From: Melioribacter sp.
Lineage (GTDB): Bacteria > Bacteroidota > Ignavibacteria > Ignavibacteriales > Melioribacteraceae
Direction of reading: 5' to 3'
Assembly (NCBI GenBank): GCA_016841125.1
Contig: JAENZU010000198.1
Span: 1 to 6,715, forward strand
DNA length: 6,715 bases
Numbering within the stretch: position 1 is the stretch's first letter; each line of letters opens with the position of its first letter. This document shows, piece after piece, positions 5,713 through 6,715 of the stretch. The notes beneath the pieces were generated by a model that saw only the letters and a program-made list of their open reading frames with translations, was not told where the DNA came from and did no database searches. Both the position numbers and the translations under genes were made by a program.

Positions 5713-6715
5713 TTTCGAAAAGGGAAAGAATAGGAGTTAATTTTAGATTCGATTCTTCCAATTCTGATTGAGGGTCGGAACCTTCGACGATACCACAGCC
5801 CGCAAATGCATGCAGCATTTTATTTTTAAGTAATGCTGATCGCAGTGCTACAACAAAATCAGCGTGATCATCGAAGTTGAACCAGCCTATAAAACCGGAG
5901 TAAAGTCCTCTGTCGAATGGTTCAATATCCAAAATTGATTTGAACGAAATGTCCCTCGGGTCGCCGCATACAGCCGGTGTAGGGTGCAGCAAATACAATA
6001 AATCGAATAGAGAATTACTGTTCTGCAGATTTGCTGTAATTTTTGTCCATAAATGCTGAATGTTGGAAAGTATCCTTACGTCGGGCTCTTCATTAAAATG
6101 AATTTCATCACTCACTTTTTTTAACGAGTCAATTATGAAATCAACCACAAGCTTATGCTCGAATAAATCTTTTTTACTGCTCTTTAATTTCTGAGCTAAA
6201 TAATCATCATCAATCTTTGAATCACCGCGGGTTATTGATCCTGCGAGAGCATCAACTTCAATTTTGCCGTTTGCTAATCTGAGAAGCTTTTCAGGCGAGG
6301 CTCCGAAAAATTTTGAATCTCCGTTTGTGAAAGAGAAAATTGTGCAATAGGGGTAGTTATTTTCAAGTGAGGATAGAAAAATGTTGAAATTTAATTTCTG
6401 CTGAAGATTTAAAATTACCTGGCGGCTCAGCACAACTTTATTGTATTTGCTTTCGGCTATTTTCTCAGAAAGGTATTCAACCTTGCTTTTCCAAAGTTCA
6501 TCGGATTCGAATAATTTAATCTCACTATCTGAAAATTTTTGCTTTTCTCCATTTGTGTTTTCGGCAGATCCAAGAATTTCATGAAGTTCATTTAATATTG
6601 AATCTTTTTTTTCATCATTATAAAAATTTATATTTATAATGGTTTCTTCTTTGCTCCGGATAAAATAAAACCTTGGAATAAGCCACTCGAGATTTTTATA
6701 GCCATTCCACAATTT
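5690..6715 (-). CDS. menF: Menaquinone-specific isochorismate synthase MenF (5' end cut by the window edge)
   Basis: MenF isomerises chorismate to isochorismate, the entry step of the pathway. The reading frame is open to the right edge, and 341 codons plus the TAA stop (5692-5690) are visible. Numbering from the first visible residue (Lys), the chorismate-binding fold shows the general base Lys93 in NKVVLSRQ, the general acid Glu142 in GASPEKLL, LAGSITRG (157-164), the Mg-binding Glu186 in EHKLVVDF, HLWTKI (221-226), LHPTPAVCG (243-251), FDRGLYSGFIGWF (267-279) and FAGCGIVEGSDPQSELEES (304-322). The lysine base marks a water-using isochorismate or salicylate synthase, not anthranilate or aminodeoxychorismate synthase. 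The first visible residues (WNGYKNLEWLIPRFYF) are an internal part of the family, so roughly 90-120 residues are missing. The TTG at 6712-6710 is not a credible start. A siderophore-type EntC/DhbC is excluded mainly by the men context. The 3' end overlaps menD. Confidence 0.94.
   Translation of the reverse strand, partial: KLWNGYKNLEWLIPRFYFIRSKEETIININFYNDEKKDSILNELHEILGSAENTNGEKQKFSDSEIKLFESDELWKSKVEYLSEKIAESKYNKVVLSRQVILNLQQKLNFNIFLSSLENNYPYCTIFSFTNGDSKFFGASPEKLLRLANGKIEVDALAGSITRGDSKIDDDYLAQKLKSSKKDLFEHKLVVDFIIDSLKKVSDEIHFNEEPDVRILSNIQHLWTKITANLQNSNSLFDLLYLLHPTPAVCGDPRDISFKSILDIEPFDRGLYSGFIGWFNFDDHADFVVALRSALLKNKMLHAFAGCGIVEGSDPQSELEESNLKLTPILSLFENEKICKS

Noticed and set aside
6710..6712. 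TTG as the start codon of menF
   Set aside because: The frame stays open to the window edge upstream, and the protein at this point is already inside the isochorismate synthase family sequence. The true start lies beyond 6715.
1..6715. A hidden novel system (defence, mobile element, RNA element) in the window
   Set aside because: Almost every base is used by seven recognisable menaquinone genes on one strand. No unexplained gene, array, long inverted repeat or structured spacer remains.

Overview
The window is most of a menaquinone (vitamin K2) biosynthesis operon, read entirely from the minus strand. In transcription order (high to low coordinate) the genes are menF (5' end beyond the right edge), menD, menH, menB, menA, menC and menE (3' end beyond the left edge). 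All seven are recognisable from family motifs. No RNA gene, mobile element, CRISPR array, long repeat or phage-like segment was seen, and there is no gene-free stretch longer than 32 bases.

Layout: menF and menD overlap by 23 bases. The menD stop abuts the menH start (TAAATG). menH and menB are 32 bases apart, and menB and menA 5 bases apart. menA and menC share an ATGA, and menC and menE share one base (TGATG). This packing implies a single transcript with a promoter upstream of menF (past position 6715) and translational coupling at most junctions. No terminator is visible inside the window.

Pathway: MenF turns chorismate into isochorismate. MenD adds the succinyl-semialdehyde unit from 2-oxoglutarate to give SEPHCHC, and MenH removes pyruvate to give SHCHC. 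MenC dehydrates this to o-succinylbenzoate (OSB), MenE makes OSB-CoA, and MenB closes the ring to 1,4-dihydroxy-2-naphthoyl-CoA. After a thioesterase step not encoded here, MenA prenylates DHNA in the membrane to demethylmenaquinone. The final methyltransferase (MenG/UbiE) is also not in the window. The catalytic residues I could check are present, so every complete gene looks functional.

Organism: a low-GC bacterium (roughly one third GC in sampled stretches, higher in menB) with essentially no Shine-Dalgarno sequences before its genes. That, together with the protein style, suggests the Bacteroidota/Ignavibacteria/Chlorobi group. This is inference without a database search. The region is ordinary core metabolism. 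I found no evidence of an undescribed system, and the findings below are modest points about gene order, coupling, composition and missing pathway steps.
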